DNA of 64,000 bases from Streptomyces sp. BK340 (GTDB lineage: Bacteria > Actinomycetota > Actinomycetes > Streptomycetales > Streptomycetaceae), in NCBI RefSeq assembly GCF_007827595.1, contig NZ_VISR01000004.1, forward strand, positions 310,001 through 374,000, read 5' to 3'. Made by a program: the position numbers and the translations under genes. A model generated the notes under the pieces. It made no database searches, had not been told where the DNA came from, and saw nothing but the letters and a program-made list of their open reading frames with translations. This document shows positions 55,018 to 62,608 of the stretch, one piece after another (within the stretch, counting starts at the first letter, position 1; every line of letters starts with the position of its first letter).

Positions 55018-55962
55018 ATGCTCGTGCGAGCAACTCGGGCGGTGTGGCACCGGGGGGTGCCGGCGGTGGTTGTGGCGACGATGGCGGGGGCGGCCGGCCT
55101 GACCGGGGCGACCCCGGCCACGGCTGCCCAGAACACCACGGTGAACTGCAACGCCGACCCCGGCGCCCTGCAGCCCGCGATCAACGCCGCTTCGCCGGGG
55201 AGCACACTGCAGGTGAGGGGGACCTGCGTCGGCAACTTCACCATCGACAAGAACCTGACCCTGACGGGAGTCCAGGGCGCGGTCCTCGACGGCAACCACA
55301 CGGGTTCCGTGGTGACGGTCACCAATGGCGCCCAGGCGCGACTGGCGGCCTTCACCATCACCGACGGCCACAACTTCAATGGCGGCGGCGTCCTCAACAT
55401 CAACGGCGGCACGACGACGCTGGACCGCACCACGGTGACCGGCAACAGCTCCGTCTTCACCGGCGGCGGCATCTTCAACGACGGCACCAGCAAGCTGACG
55501 CTGACCAACTCCACGGTGCAGCACAACACCGCGGGGAGCACAGGCGGCATCGACAACCGCGGCACTGCGAGGCTGACCCGCAGCACGGTGCGTGACAACA
55601 CCTCCAGCTCGGACAGCGGCGGCATCTACAACGGCGGCTCGCTGACGCTGAACCTCTCCACGGTGAGCGGCAACACCGCCACCTCCCCCGGCGGCGGGGG
55701 CATCTTCAACGACGGCACGCTGACGATGACCCGCTCCACGGTGCGGGGCAACACCGCAGACTTCGGTGGCGGCATCTACAACCGCAATGCGGCGACACTG
55801 ACCCTCTCCTCGGTGGTGGGCAACACCGCGAACGGTGGCCCCGGCAGCGGCGGCGGCATCTTCAACAGCGGTGGCACAGTGACGCTGGACCGCACCCTGG
55901 TGCGTAACAACACCCCGGACAACTGTTCTCCCGAGAACACCATCCCCGGCTGCACCAACTGA
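55018..55962 (+). CDS. Secreted right-handed beta-helix protein
   Basis: A 314-residue exported protein from the ATG at 55018. The signal peptide is residues 1-36 (hydrophobic AVVVATMAGAAGLTGATPAT, cleavage near ATAAQ). The mature part begins with a polymorphic-membrane-protein-like start (ADPGALQPAINAASPGSTLQ), then repeats of about 20-25 residues built on GGGIxNxGTxTLxxSTVxxN, at least eight turns. This is the pattern of parallel beta-helices of the pectate-lyase/Pmp superfamily. No catalytic residues can be picked, so it may bind polysaccharide or a surface rather than cut. The last Cys pair (DNCSPENTIPGC) may cap the helix. Confidence 0.83.
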   Translation: MLVRATRAVWHRGVPAVVVATMAGAAGLTGATPATAAQNTTVNCNADPGALQPAINAASPGSTLQVRGTCVGNFTIDKNLTLTGVQGAVLDGNHTGSVVTVTNGAQARLAAFTITDGHNFNGGGVLNINGGTTTLDRTTVTGNSSVFTGGGIFNDGTSKLTLTNSTVQHNTAGSTGGIDNRGTARLTRSTVRDNTSSSDSGGIYNGGSLTLNLSTVSGNTATSPGGGGIFNDGTLTMTRSTVRGNTADFGGGIYNRNAATLTLSSVVGNTANGGPGSGGGIFNSGGTVTLDRTLVRNNTPDNCSPENTIPGCTN

Positions 55963-55991
55963 CGAGCGGTCGCTTGACGATGTGGCTGGCC

Positions 55992-56024
55992 TGTGCCCCC
56001 TTCCCGGACAAGGAAGGGGGCACA
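55992..56024. terminator. Terminator with repeat tail, copy 3
   Basis: TGTGCCCCCTTCC at 55992-56004 pairs perfectly with GGAAGGGGGCACA at 56012-56024. The tail GTGCTGCTCGGCGGGT matches that after the hairpin at 45511. It ends the beta-helix gene. Confidence 0.8.
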
Positions 56025-56058
56025 GTGCTGCTCGGCGGGTGCGCCCTCGGCTGCCGCG

Positions 56059-56243
56059 TCAACCGTCACCCTGCTCGATGTCCAGATGGATCGGACCCCG
56101 AAGAACGGGACTAGGCCGGTACGGCGGCGGGTCTGCGAGCAGTCCGGGCCGGTCGAGGCGGCGTACCAGTTCGGTCAGCGCGATCTGGGTTTCCCGTCGG
56201 GCCGGCGGGCCGCCGAAGCACAGCTCCAGTTTTTCAGCAGCCA
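56059..56243 (-). pseudogene. C-terminal fragment of a cytochrome P450
   Basis: The minus strand encodes KLELCFGGPPARRETQIALT, ELVRRLDRPGLLADPPPYRP and VLRGPIHLDI, ending in a TGA at 56059-56061. This is the region from the heme-thiolate Cys to the C-terminus of a bacterial P450. Everything before the Cys loop, including the FGxGxH part, is missing. The fragment begins exactly where the ferredoxin-reductase fragment ends. Confidence 0.75.
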
Positions 56244-56489
56244 CTCCGCGTTGATGTCACGGCGTCGCGGCAGCGTGGTGGCATCGGCCGGCACCCACCC
56301 GGTCAGGACCTGCTTGGACAGGGGAGGCCGGTCGTAGGGCTCGCCCAGCTCGTCACCGATCATGGTGAGCGAGCCGGTGAAACCCTCGTCCCGCAGCGCC
56401 TCGGCGGCCCGCAGTCCGGCCAGTGAGGCCCCGACGATCACGATGCGGCCGTCGCGCTTGAACTCTCGCAGGTTGTCGGCGCTGGTCAT
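56236..56489 (-). pseudogene. N-terminal fragment of a ferredoxin reductase
   Basis: From the ATG at 56487-56489 about 85 residues match FAD-dependent ferredoxin/rubredoxin reductases: a dinucleotide fold IVIVGASLAGLRAAEALRDE, then GEPYDRPPLSKQVLTG and RDINAEWLL. After this the sequence turns, out of frame, into the P450 fragment. The formal frame ends at 56175. FAD binding would be impossible in the product. The pair marks a deletion through an operon that once encoded a P450 and its reductase. Confidence 0.75.
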
Positions 56490-56830
56490 GACTTCGACGC
56501 CTCCGCCGGTGCGTTATGTAGTTGCGCAGCCGCAGCAGGGTGTGTGCGATCTCGGCTCGAAGTCGGACTCTTCCAGCCCGTGGGCCGCCGTGGTCGGCCT
56601 GCGCTTCGCGCCGAGACCATCGGCCGCCTTGTCGGCGAGGCGCTCTCGTCTCGTGGGGTGAGAGCATCGCCCATGGACGTGTGCGAAACCCGTCAAATTG
56701 CTGTTTTGGGCGAGGTATCGCCTCCATGGAGGGATGCGAAGACGACGCGCGAGGGGATTGCGCCCGCGCCACGGACAGGAGCACGTAATGACTTTCCCAA
56801 GCTTCGCTGAAGCCGAGCTTTCGCCACTTG
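56490..56830. other. Intergenic region upstream of the ZIP gene
   Basis: About 340 bp with no gene I can support. The promoter of the former P450/reductase operon would have been here on the minus strand. Several open frames are present, but none resembles a known family. Confidence 0.4.
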
Positions 56831-56832
56831 TT

Positions 56833-56847
56833 AGGTAAGCCTTGCCT
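56833..56847. promoter_or_regulatory. Iron-box-like (DtxR/DmdR-type) palindrome before the ZIP gene
   Basis: AGGTAAG-C-CTTGCCT is a palindrome with one mismatch and lies in TTAGGTAAGCCTTGCC, close to the actinobacterial iron-box form TTAGGTTAGGCT. It is about 47 bp upstream of the ATG. This suggests repression by a DmdR1/IdeR- or MntR-like metalloregulator. Visual match only. Confidence 0.5.
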
Positions 56848-56893
56848 GCCTTATGTTCTGGGCGCTTCCTGTGCACGTCAGACCGGAGTCCCC

Positions 56894-57721
56894 ATGTCCA
56901 GCAGCAGCATCGTCCTGCTCGGAGCCATCGCAGGCTTCACCATCTACCTCGGCCTCCCCCTCGGCCGCCTCCGCACGCCCACGCCCCGGCTCAGGGCCGG
57001 CCTTAACGCCGTCGCCATCGGCATCCTGATCTTCCTCGTCTGGGACGTACTGACTCACGCCTGGGAGCCCATCGACGAGGCGCTCGGCAAGCACACCTGG
57101 GGAACGGTGGCGTCCGGGGGCTTCACCCTGGTCGTCGGCCTCACTGTGGGGCTCGCCGGACTCGTCCACTACGACGGCTGGATCGCCCGCCGTCGTGAAG
57201 CCGCCGCTCGGGCCACGGGCCCCGGCGCCGCCGCCGGCGCCGAACTGGCGCAGAAGCCCCGCAGTCAGGCGCTCTCGCTCGCGCTGATGATCGCCACCGG
57301 GATCGGTCTCCACAACTTCGCCGAGGGCCTGGCCATCGGCAATTCCGCCGCCCGGGGAGAACTCTCCCTGGCCCTCCTGCTGATCATCGGCTTCGGCCTG
57401 CACAATGCCACCGAGGGCTTTGGCATCGTCGCTCCGCTGGCCGCCGAGGGCGAACGCCCGTCCTGGCTCACCCTGCTCTGGCTCGGCCTGATCGGCGGCG
57501 GCCCCACCTTTCTCGGCACCCTTGTCGGCCAGCACGTGGTCAACGACACTCTGTCGATCGCCTTCCTCGGCCTCGCCGCCGGCTCGATCCTCTACGTCGT
57601 CATCGAGCTGCTGGCCGTCGCCCGCAGGGCCGGCCTCAAGACCCTCACCACCTGGTGCATCCTCCTCGGTCTCCTGCTCGGCTTCGCCACCGACGCCATC
57701 GTCACGGCCGCAGGCGCCTGA
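56894..57721 (+). CDS. ZIP-family divalent metal transporter
   Basis: A 275-residue, eight-helix protein from the ATG at 56894 with GGAG upstream. The metal-site motifs are in helices four and five: GLHNFAEGLAIGNS and GLHNATEGFGIVAP, with the expected His-Asn-x2-Glu-Gly spacing. A short loop rich in Arg, Ala and Gly separates the halves (RRREAAARATGPG). It would import Zn, Fe or Mn. The upstream palindrome resembles an iron box, which favours an iron- or manganese-controlled role. The open frame could start at 56828, but that part has no ribosome site. Confidence 0.9.
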   Translation: MSSSSIVLLGAIAGFTIYLGLPLGRLRTPTPRLRAGLNAVAIGILIFLVWDVLTHAWEPIDEALGKHTWGTVASGGFTLVVGLTVGLAGLVHYDGWIARRREAAARATGPGAAAGAELAQKPRSQALSLALMIATGIGLHNFAEGLAIGNSAARGELSLALLLIIGFGLHNATEGFGIVAPLAAEGERPSWLTLLWLGLIGGGPTFLGTLVGQHVVNDTLSIAFLGLAAGSILYVVIELLAVARRAGLKTLTTWCILLGLLLGFATDAIVTAAGA

Positions 57722-58155
57722 GCGCTGGTCGTACAACCGGGCCCGAAGCAGCTGCGAAGCATCGGTCTCATGTCAGACGGGCCCCGCCGGGGGTTGCTGT
57801 AGCAGCGGCATCGGCTGGTGCGGTGCCTCGCCAGGGCGGTGTCGGTTCGACGACTTGTCCACGGTCAAGGGCCTGTTTAACCGGACATACAAGAAGGACC
57901 AGTGGGACTGGTCTCCGCGGAGCACCCCTTGAACGACAGTTCGAGTTCATCAAGGCCGGGCCTCACGCTGTGGCAGAGATGCTGGTTTGCGCTCATTGAC
58001 CGGTGAGTGGAAGCTCGGACGCTCTCTGATTTGTCCGAGGGTGCTGACGGCGATCCAAGCGTGCGTGAACCGCCTTCCCGCTCTGGAAGAGGGCTCTGTG
58101 CTGCTTGGTATGTGGAACTTGAGGCAGGTGTTCTCCAGCCCTCAGCTCCCGCCGC
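57722..58155. other. Region with fragments and a fourth repeat hairpin
   Basis: About 434 bp. A plus frame near 57855-57932 reads DLSTVKGLFNRTYKKDQWDW with no known family. At about 58075-58110 CTTCCCGCTCTGGAAGAGGG, then CTGTGCTGCTTGG and GGAACTTGAGGCAGGTGTTC, resembles the hairpin-tail sequence at 45517-45572. No complete gene is visible. Confidence 0.4.
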
Positions 58156-58836
58156 TCATGCTCCCGGAGCCAGCACCAGCATGCGGAACGGACCTGGCGG
58201 CACGGGCTTGAGGGTGTCGTCTCCGGCGTACCGCCATCCCCAGGACCGCATCGTCTCAACGGTCCTGTGGTCCCGGACGTCCACCAGTGCGACGCCGAGC
58301 GCGGCGCCGTGGTCGGCGAGCAAGCGCCGCTGCAGTCGCCGGGCGAGGTTCCAGACAGGGTCCCGGTACTCCCGGCGCACACGAGGCGGGACGACGATCC
58401 CGGAGACGACGAAGAGCCGCCCGGAGGCGGCGCTCTGGTGCAGACTTCCCCGAACGTGTTCGCCGAGGCCCGCCCACCATGGACCCGTGCCGCTTGTGGG
58501 GAAGCCGTAGGCGTATCCGGTCAGGGCGGTGGTCTCCGCGATCAGCAGCGAGAACCCCGGTCGTCGTGCGTCGGCCGCGAGATGGCGCAGGAAGACGACA
58601 CGCGCCTCGTTCCACGCCCATGGGTCGCCCCCGGAGGTCTCCGCGTACAGGTCGCCCAGCTCCTGCAGACGGTCCGCGACCTGACCACGCGTCAGCGGGC
58701 GGACGCGTTCTGCGACCTGGGGCGAGCACATGCACCCCCGCTGCGTCGGGCCCGGCATGCCGGTACGCGGCCTGCCCCGTACGGGCCGGAGCGCGGGGAG
58801 GGCCAAGGTCGTCGGGAGGAACGCCTGCGCGGTCAT
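58156..58836 (-). CDS. GNAT-like acetyltransferase
   Basis: About 226 residues from the ATG at 58834-58836. A GTG at 58857 and an ATG at 58731 (MCSPQVAERVRPL, with GGGGG upstream) are alternatives, the last giving a compact 191-residue protein. The core resembles streptomycete GNAT proteins: RLQELGDLYAETSGGDPWAW, FSLLIAETTALTGYAYGFP, WWAGL, then LFVVSGIVVPPRVRREY in place of the usual acetyl-CoA strand and RDPVWNLARRLQRRLLADHG. The consensus RGxGIG loop is not clear, so activity is uncertain. Monocistronic. Confidence 0.6.
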   Translation of the reverse strand: MTAQAFLPTTLALPALRPVRGRPRTGMPGPTQRGCMCSPQVAERVRPLTRGQVADRLQELGDLYAETSGGDPWAWNEARVVFLRHLAADARRPGFSLLIAETTALTGYAYGFPTSGTGPWWAGLGEHVRGSLHQSAASGRLFVVSGIVVPPRVRREYRDPVWNLARRLQRRLLADHGAALGVALVDVRDHRTVETMRSWGWRYAGDDTLKPVPPGPFRMLVLAPGA

Positions 58837-59045
58837 GACCAACCCTGCCCCGGACACGGACGAAAGCCGCCCCGGCGTCGTCGATCTCCGAGAACGGCAC
58901 CGGTGCCTGAGGCGGTGCGCGGCGTGCCCTCGGTCTCTCCACCGTACTCCCGGCCGGGCCCACCTCGGCGAGCGCGACCCGGCGGTCGCTGTTCTGCCGG
59001 CTCAGGGCGGCCCGCGGGGGCACCGAGCTCGGCCGGGCGACCCGT

Positions 59046-59077
59046 ATGACCTGCCGGTCTGCTGATCGGCAGGTCAT
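59046..59077. repeat. Perfect 11-bp inverted repeat
   Basis: ATGACCTGCCG at 59046-59056 and CGGCAGGTCAT at 59067-59077 are exact complements separated by 10 bp. They lie in the about 380-bp spacer between a minus-strand and a plus-strand gene, about 140 bp before the gene at 59217. It could be an operator or a small terminator. Confidence 0.6.
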
Positions 59078-59216
59078 GGGACGCACAGCCGCCCTGACCC
59101 GGCATACCCTTCAGACAGGGGCCGCCGCGGAAACGCGACGCCACCCCCACCATTGCCCGGCGTGTCGGGCAGCGACCGGAATCATGGTTCGTACCCGTCG
59201 CCTGCCAGGAGGTCGT

Positions 59217-59477
59217 ATGCAGCACGAGCCCCTGCCCTCCGAGGGCCACGCCGAGGTCCGCATCGTCGCCGCGACGCCGGAGGTCGCCCGTCGTGTCGCC
59301 GAAGTGCTCCGGCGCTGCTTCGACTCGACCGAGCAGCGCAGCTACCCCGCCGGCGATGAAGGAGGGACCCGGCTCCATCTCACCCTCGACACCGCGCACG
59401 CCGCGGAACCCGCACGGACCTGGCTCGCGACCAGCGAATCGACAGAGCAGGCGCACGCTCACGCCGACGAGGTATGA
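59217..59477 (+). CDS. Small conserved protein (86 aa)
   Basis: An 86-residue protein from the ATG at 59217 with a perfect AGGAGG at 59207-59212. Sequence VRIVAATPEVARRVAEVLRR, FDSTEQRSYPAGDEGGTRLH and LTLDTA predicts a small alpha/beta fold of ferredoxin-like type. The family is present in many streptomycetes as far as I recall, but I cannot name it. The tail is Glu/Ala/His-rich (EQAHAHADEV). It precedes the winged-helix gene by 75 bp. Confidence 0.65.
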   Translation: MQHEPLPSEGHAEVRIVAATPEVARRVAEVLRRCFDSTEQRSYPAGDEGGTRLHLTLDTAHAAEPARTWLATSESTEQAHAHADEV

Positions 59478-59552
59478 ACCGGGTCCGCGAGGCCACGTGG
59501 ATCCACCGTCGCGTTCGTCCCCGCGCGGCCGTCACCCCGGAGAACGACAGCC

Positions 59553-59861
59553 ATGACGAAACTCCGCGAACGCAAGCACAACCGCGAGGCGGTTCTGCGG
59601 TCCCTGTACAGGGCCGTCGGACTCAATCGCCCCGAGGTCAGCGGATCGGTGCTCCGCGCCGAGCTGGGCATGCCCGACGAGGACCTCTCCGCTGCCTGCG
59701 CCTATCTGGCTGACGAGGGCCTGATCAGCGTGGAATGGACGTCGCACCGGACTCCAGCGGCCGTCTCGCTGACACATGAGGGAGTCTGCCTGATGGAGGA
59801 TCTGGAGGAAGAACAAGAGGAGGAAGAGGAGATGGCACAGAGGGCGGAGCCGGAGGACTGA
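59553..59861 (+). CDS. Winged-helix protein with acidic tail
   Basis: A 102-residue protein from the ATG at 59553 (GGAGAACGAC upstream). Residues about 8-80 look like a winged helix-turn-helix: REAVLRSLYRAVGLNRPEVS, LGMPDEDLSAACAYLADEGL and ISVEWTS, with PAAVSLTHEGV as the wing. The C-terminal 25 residues are mostly Glu (EDLEEEQEEEEE). It may bind DNA or act in protein contacts; the acidic tail would disfavour non-specific DNA binding. No known partner. Confidence 0.65.
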   Translation: MTKLRERKHNREAVLRSLYRAVGLNRPEVSGSVLRAELGMPDEDLSAACAYLADEGLISVEWTSHRTPAAVSLTHEGVCLMEDLEEEQEEEEEMAQRAEPED

Positions 59862-59994
59862 GCCGCCCGCTTCTCCTGGGCCAGGAGTAGCCTGAACCCA
59901 CCGAGAGCTTTTCGCGCAGCGCTTCCGGCGGTGCCGTTCCCGGTGAGGGACGAAACGGGCAGTCGTCCTACGGCTCCCGGGACGGGACCGCACG

Positions 59995-60489
59995 ATGGAA
60001 CCCACCAGAACGCCGGCCGAAGGCGCGTCCGGTGCCGACGCGCACACGTACCGCATGCCCCTGCCCCGCCTGACCCTCACCCCGGACGTCAGTCATGGCC
60101 CGCTGGACGGGGCCTGGTGGCCGCGCTGCGACGCGCTGGAACTCGAACTTCCCTCGCTCGTCGGCTCGTTGGAGCCAGACCTGGGAGCTGCGATACGCGT
60201 CACCGTGGACCCCGCCGAATGGCCCGACCACCCGCACACGGTCATGGCGCCCGGCAGGGTGATCGCCGTGGATCCGGCCGGACCCGGAAGCGATGCGCAC
60301 GTCATCACCCTGGACTGCGGCACCGTGGGACGCTGGGTGCTCCTGGTCGTCCCGCCCGAGGAACCCGCCGGAACAGCCGCCCGGCTGCTGGCCGCCGCAG
60401 CCGACCCCGAGAACCCGCTGACCGCCGCGCGCATGCTGACGCTCGCCGAAACGGGTCGCCCGGTCGGCGCGAACGGGGAGGCGGAATGA
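59995..60489 (+). CDS. DUF5994 family protein, first copy
   Basis: A 164-residue protein from the ATG at 59995. DUF5994 signatures are PRLTLTPDVSHGPLDGAWWP with RCDALELELPSL, then AAIRVTVDPAEWPDHPHTVM and GRWVLLVVPPEEPAGTAARL. Function is unknown; it is a soluble alpha/beta protein typical of streptomycetes. Its stop overlaps the next ATG (ATGA), coupling it to a STAS protein, and a second DUF5994 gene follows. The three genes form a compact operon. Confidence 0.8.
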   Translation: MEPTRTPAEGASGADAHTYRMPLPRLTLTPDVSHGPLDGAWWPRCDALELELPSLVGSLEPDLGAAIRVTVDPAEWPDHPHTVMAPGRVIAVDPAGPGSDAHVITLDCGTVGRWVLLVVPPEEPAGTAARLLAAAADPENPLTAARMLTLAETGRPVGANGEAE

Positions 60490-61019
60490 GGCACGGGGCC
60501 CCTTGGGAGCCCGTGGCAGGGACGATCGACCGGCCTCAACCACCATCTTCCCGCGAGCCGTTGCCCACTCGGGGCGAAGCGCCTGCGCTCTTCGAGGAGT
60601 GCCGCATCGTCCGCGCACACGGCGAACTGGACACGCGGACCGTGGCCCCACTGGTCCGCGCCCTGGTCGAGGCCCGCGCGACCCGGCCTGGACGGCTCCT
60701 CCTGATCGTGGACCTGAGCGACGCGACCTTCACCGACCGCAGCATCCTGACGCCACTGTGCGAGGCATGGTCCGACTGCCGCGCCCGGGGCGGCTGGCTA
60801 CGCATCGTGTACGACAACCACGCGACCGACCCCACCCCTTTCCGCCAGACCGGCCTGATCGACCGCTTCCCCGCCTACGCGAACGCACAGGACGCCTGGG
60901 AGGGGCGAACGGCCGACGCCGCACTCCGCCTCACCGCGAGCGCATTCCCGGCCGCCGAGGCGAATCGTCGGGCCGAGGACGACCTGCCGCACCGAACCAC
61001 TCGACAGGACACCTCATGA
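60486..61019 (+). CDS. STAS-domain protein (anti-sigma-factor antagonist type)
   Basis: A 177-residue protein from the ATG at 60486. A Pro-rich N-tail of about 35 residues is followed by a STAS fold (about 37-145): CRIVRAHGELDTRTVAPLVR, LLIVDLSDATFTDRSILTPL, then WLRIVYDNHATDPTPFRQTG. The position of the regulatory Ser is within TDRSIL, so phosphorylation by an anti-sigma kinase is possible. The C-terminal tail is about 30 residues and polar. It is sandwiched between two DUF5994 genes with ATGA overlaps on both sides. Confidence 0.8.
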   Translation: MRHGAPWEPVAGTIDRPQPPSSREPLPTRGEAPALFEECRIVRAHGELDTRTVAPLVRALVEARATRPGRLLLIVDLSDATFTDRSILTPLCEAWSDCRARGGWLRIVYDNHATDPTPFRQTGLIDRFPAYANAQDAWEGRTADAALRLTASAFPAAEANRRAEDDLPHRTTRQDTS

Positions 61020-61432
61020 GCGACCGACTACGGCGCCCGCCGCCGGCCCCGCCCGTCCCCCGTCTGTACCTTGCGCCCGAGAGCAGTGTGCCGCGCCGTA
61101 TCGACGGGGCCTGGTGGCCGCGTACCTTCGATCTTCTGACGGAACTGCCGCCACTGCTCTCCGGTCTGCCCCGTGCCTGGGGTCGGATCGCCAGTGTCCT
61201 GGTGAACGGCACGGGGTGGGCCGGGGCACCGGGCCGCATGCTCATCTGCAACGAAGTCGTCCGGCTGCGCAGCACCACCACGGAGCGCACGCCGAGCACC
61301 ATCGTTCTGATGGCTCCCGCCCATGGGCGCCGGGATCTGCTGGTCGTATCGCCGGAGGCCACCGAGCGGGCCGCCGCATCGGTCATGTCCGCAGCGGGAC
61401 TGACACCGGAGCAGGGACACTTCGCGAGGTGA
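61016..61432 (+). CDS. DUF5994 family protein, second copy
   Basis: A 138-residue protein from the ATG at 61016, overlapping the STAS gene stop. PRLYLAPESSVPRRIDGAWW with PRTFDLLTELPPL, GRIASVLVNGTGWAGAPGRM and GRRDLLVVSPEATERAAASV give the same pattern as the first copy, at a distance that implies an old duplication. It ends the operon. Function is unknown. Confidence 0.8.
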   Translation: MSDRLRRPPPAPPVPRLYLAPESSVPRRIDGAWWPRTFDLLTELPPLLSGLPRAWGRIASVLVNGTGWAGAPGRMLICNEVVRLRSTTTERTPSTIVLMAPAHGRRDLLVVSPEATERAAASVMSAAGLTPEQGHFAR

Positions 61433-61600
61433 GCGGGCGGGTTCCGGCCCGTCCGGCGGTACGGCTGGGGGGAAACTTGCGACGGCTCGTCGGACTGTGT
61501 GTGGAAGGACATCTGTCACGGCGAGCCCACATCTCCATGCCTGCCGGAGTTAGGGTTGTCGCACGACGCGGATGGCCCTGAATCCTTCGGAGACCGGTGC

Positions 61601-61632
61601 CAGGCACGCCGGGGGCCCCTGCCGCGTGCCTG
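61601..61632 (+). promoter_or_regulatory. Hairpin in the leader of the MerR-like gene
   Basis: CAGGCACGC at 61601-61609 pairs perfectly with GCGTGCCTG at 61624-61632. The ribosome site GAAGG starts six bases later. It could be an operator or a translational control element for the regulator. Confidence 0.5.
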
Positions 61633-61646
61633 AAAACGAAGGTGCT

Positions 61647-61985
61647 ATGCCCGCTGAGAACGTCTCTGCCGCAGGCAGCCTCGACGATGACGACTATCCC
61701 GCCTACACCATGGGGCGGGCCGCAGACGTTCTCGGCACCACCCCCGCTTTCCTCCGGGCCGTCGGCGAGACCGGGGTGATCACTCCTCTGCGTTCGGAAG
61801 GGGGGCACCGCCGGTACTCCCGCCGTCAGTTGCGCATCGCCGCCCGCGCCCGGGAGCTGGTCGGCCAGGGCACTCCCGTGGAGGCCGCGTGCCGCATCGT
61901 CTCCCTCGAGGACCAGCTCGACGACGCCCTCCGCCTGAACCGGGAAATGCGCCGGAAGCTGGCTGAGCACGCCGCGGATACCTAG
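61647..61985 (+). CDS. MerR-like helix-turn-helix regulator
   Basis: A 112-residue protein from the ATG at 61647, chosen for GAAGG at 61638-61642. The MerR-type winged helix is YTMGRAADVLGTTPAFLRAV, GVITPLRSEGGHRRYSRRQL (residues about 20-65), with the invariant GGHRRYS. A short coiled coil follows (LEDQLDDALRLNREMRRKLA). There is no Cys-rich effector domain, so it is not a metal sensor; it is a compact form found near cold-shock genes in streptomycetes. It may control the cspA-like gene downstream. Confidence 0.85.
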   Translation: MPAENVSAAGSLDDDDYPAYTMGRAADVLGTTPAFLRAVGETGVITPLRSEGGHRRYSRRQLRIAARARELVGQGTPVEAACRIVSLEDQLDDALRLNREMRRKLAEHAADT

Positions 61986-62079
61986 TCCCGCCAATACAGA
62001 AATATGTAGCCCAGCGGGATGAGAAATGTCGAGTGTTCCTAAAAACGCATGACCGCCTGTGCCTGCCTCTGTGCTAGCG

Positions 62080-62215
62080 TGATAACAGTTGCAGTTTTGG
62101 TTGCCAGAGAGTTTTTCTTCGCTGAGCTTTCCGGATCTTTCCGGAGGGGTGATCATTGCGGCGACTCGGCTCCGCAAAGTGCGGAGCCCGGCACTGCCCC
62201 CAAGGGAGATTCGAT
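62080..62215 (+). promoter_or_regulatory. Structured 5' leader of the cold-shock gene
   Basis: The likely promoter has TAGCGT near 62077, giving a leader of about 130 nt. Within it GCTCCGCA at 62169-62176 pairs perfectly with TGCGGAGC at 62180-62187 around AAG. The AAGGGAG ribosome site is at 62202-62208. Long folded leaders act as temperature switches in cspA mRNAs; that this one does is inference. Confidence 0.5.
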
Positions 62216-62419
62216 ATGGCATCTGGCACCGTGAAGTGGTTCAACGCGGAAAAGGGCTTCGGCTTCATCGAGCAGGAGGGTGGCGGACAGGACGTGTTCG
62301 CCCATTACTCGAACATCGCCACCCAGGGCTTCCGCGAGCTTCAGGAAGGCCAGAAGGTTACCTTCGACGTCACGCAGGGCCAGAAGGGCCCGCAGGCCGA
62401 GAACATCGTTCCCGCCTGA
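62216..62419 (+). CDS. Cold-shock protein, CspA family
   Basis: A 67-residue protein, the standard length. The RNP1 motif is [11 protein letters not shown]2 is DVFAHYSNI, and the start is [19 protein letters not shown]. It is a single OB-fold nucleic-acid chaperone that melts RNA structure in the cold. The ATG at 62216 has AAGGGAG upstream. A strong terminator follows, then a DEAD-box helicase, the common cold-response pairing. Confidence 0.96.
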   Translation: MASGTVKWFNAEKGFGFIEQEGGGQDVFAHYSNIATQGFRELQEGQKVTFDVTQGQKGPQAENIVPA

Positions 62420-62463
62420 CGCTGACGCGAACTGTCGCGAGCCACTGGTTCGCGCATCATGTG

Positions 62464-62498
62464 GCTGGGGCCCGCGCTCTTGGGGTGCGGGCCCCAGC
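62464..62498 (+). terminator. Terminator after the cold-shock gene
   Basis: GCTGGGGCCCGC at 62464-62475 pairs perfectly with GCGGGCCCCAGC at 62487-62498, followed by TCATTGTTTTA. It may read through partly into the helicase gene. Confidence 0.88.
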
Positions 62499-62608
62499 TC
62501 ATTGTTTTACGACTTTTCGCATTTCCCTTCGGCTCATTCTTGTGATTCCTCGTGCGGCTTCCCCGTCGGCCGGAATTCCTCGATATGCCGCATCGAGGAG
62601 GTTCCTGC

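Noticed and set aside
45495..58155. Transposase or insertion sequence
   Set aside because: I looked for DDE, HUH and serine recombinase motifs in the mosaic and saw none. Fragments there could not be assigned to a transposase family.
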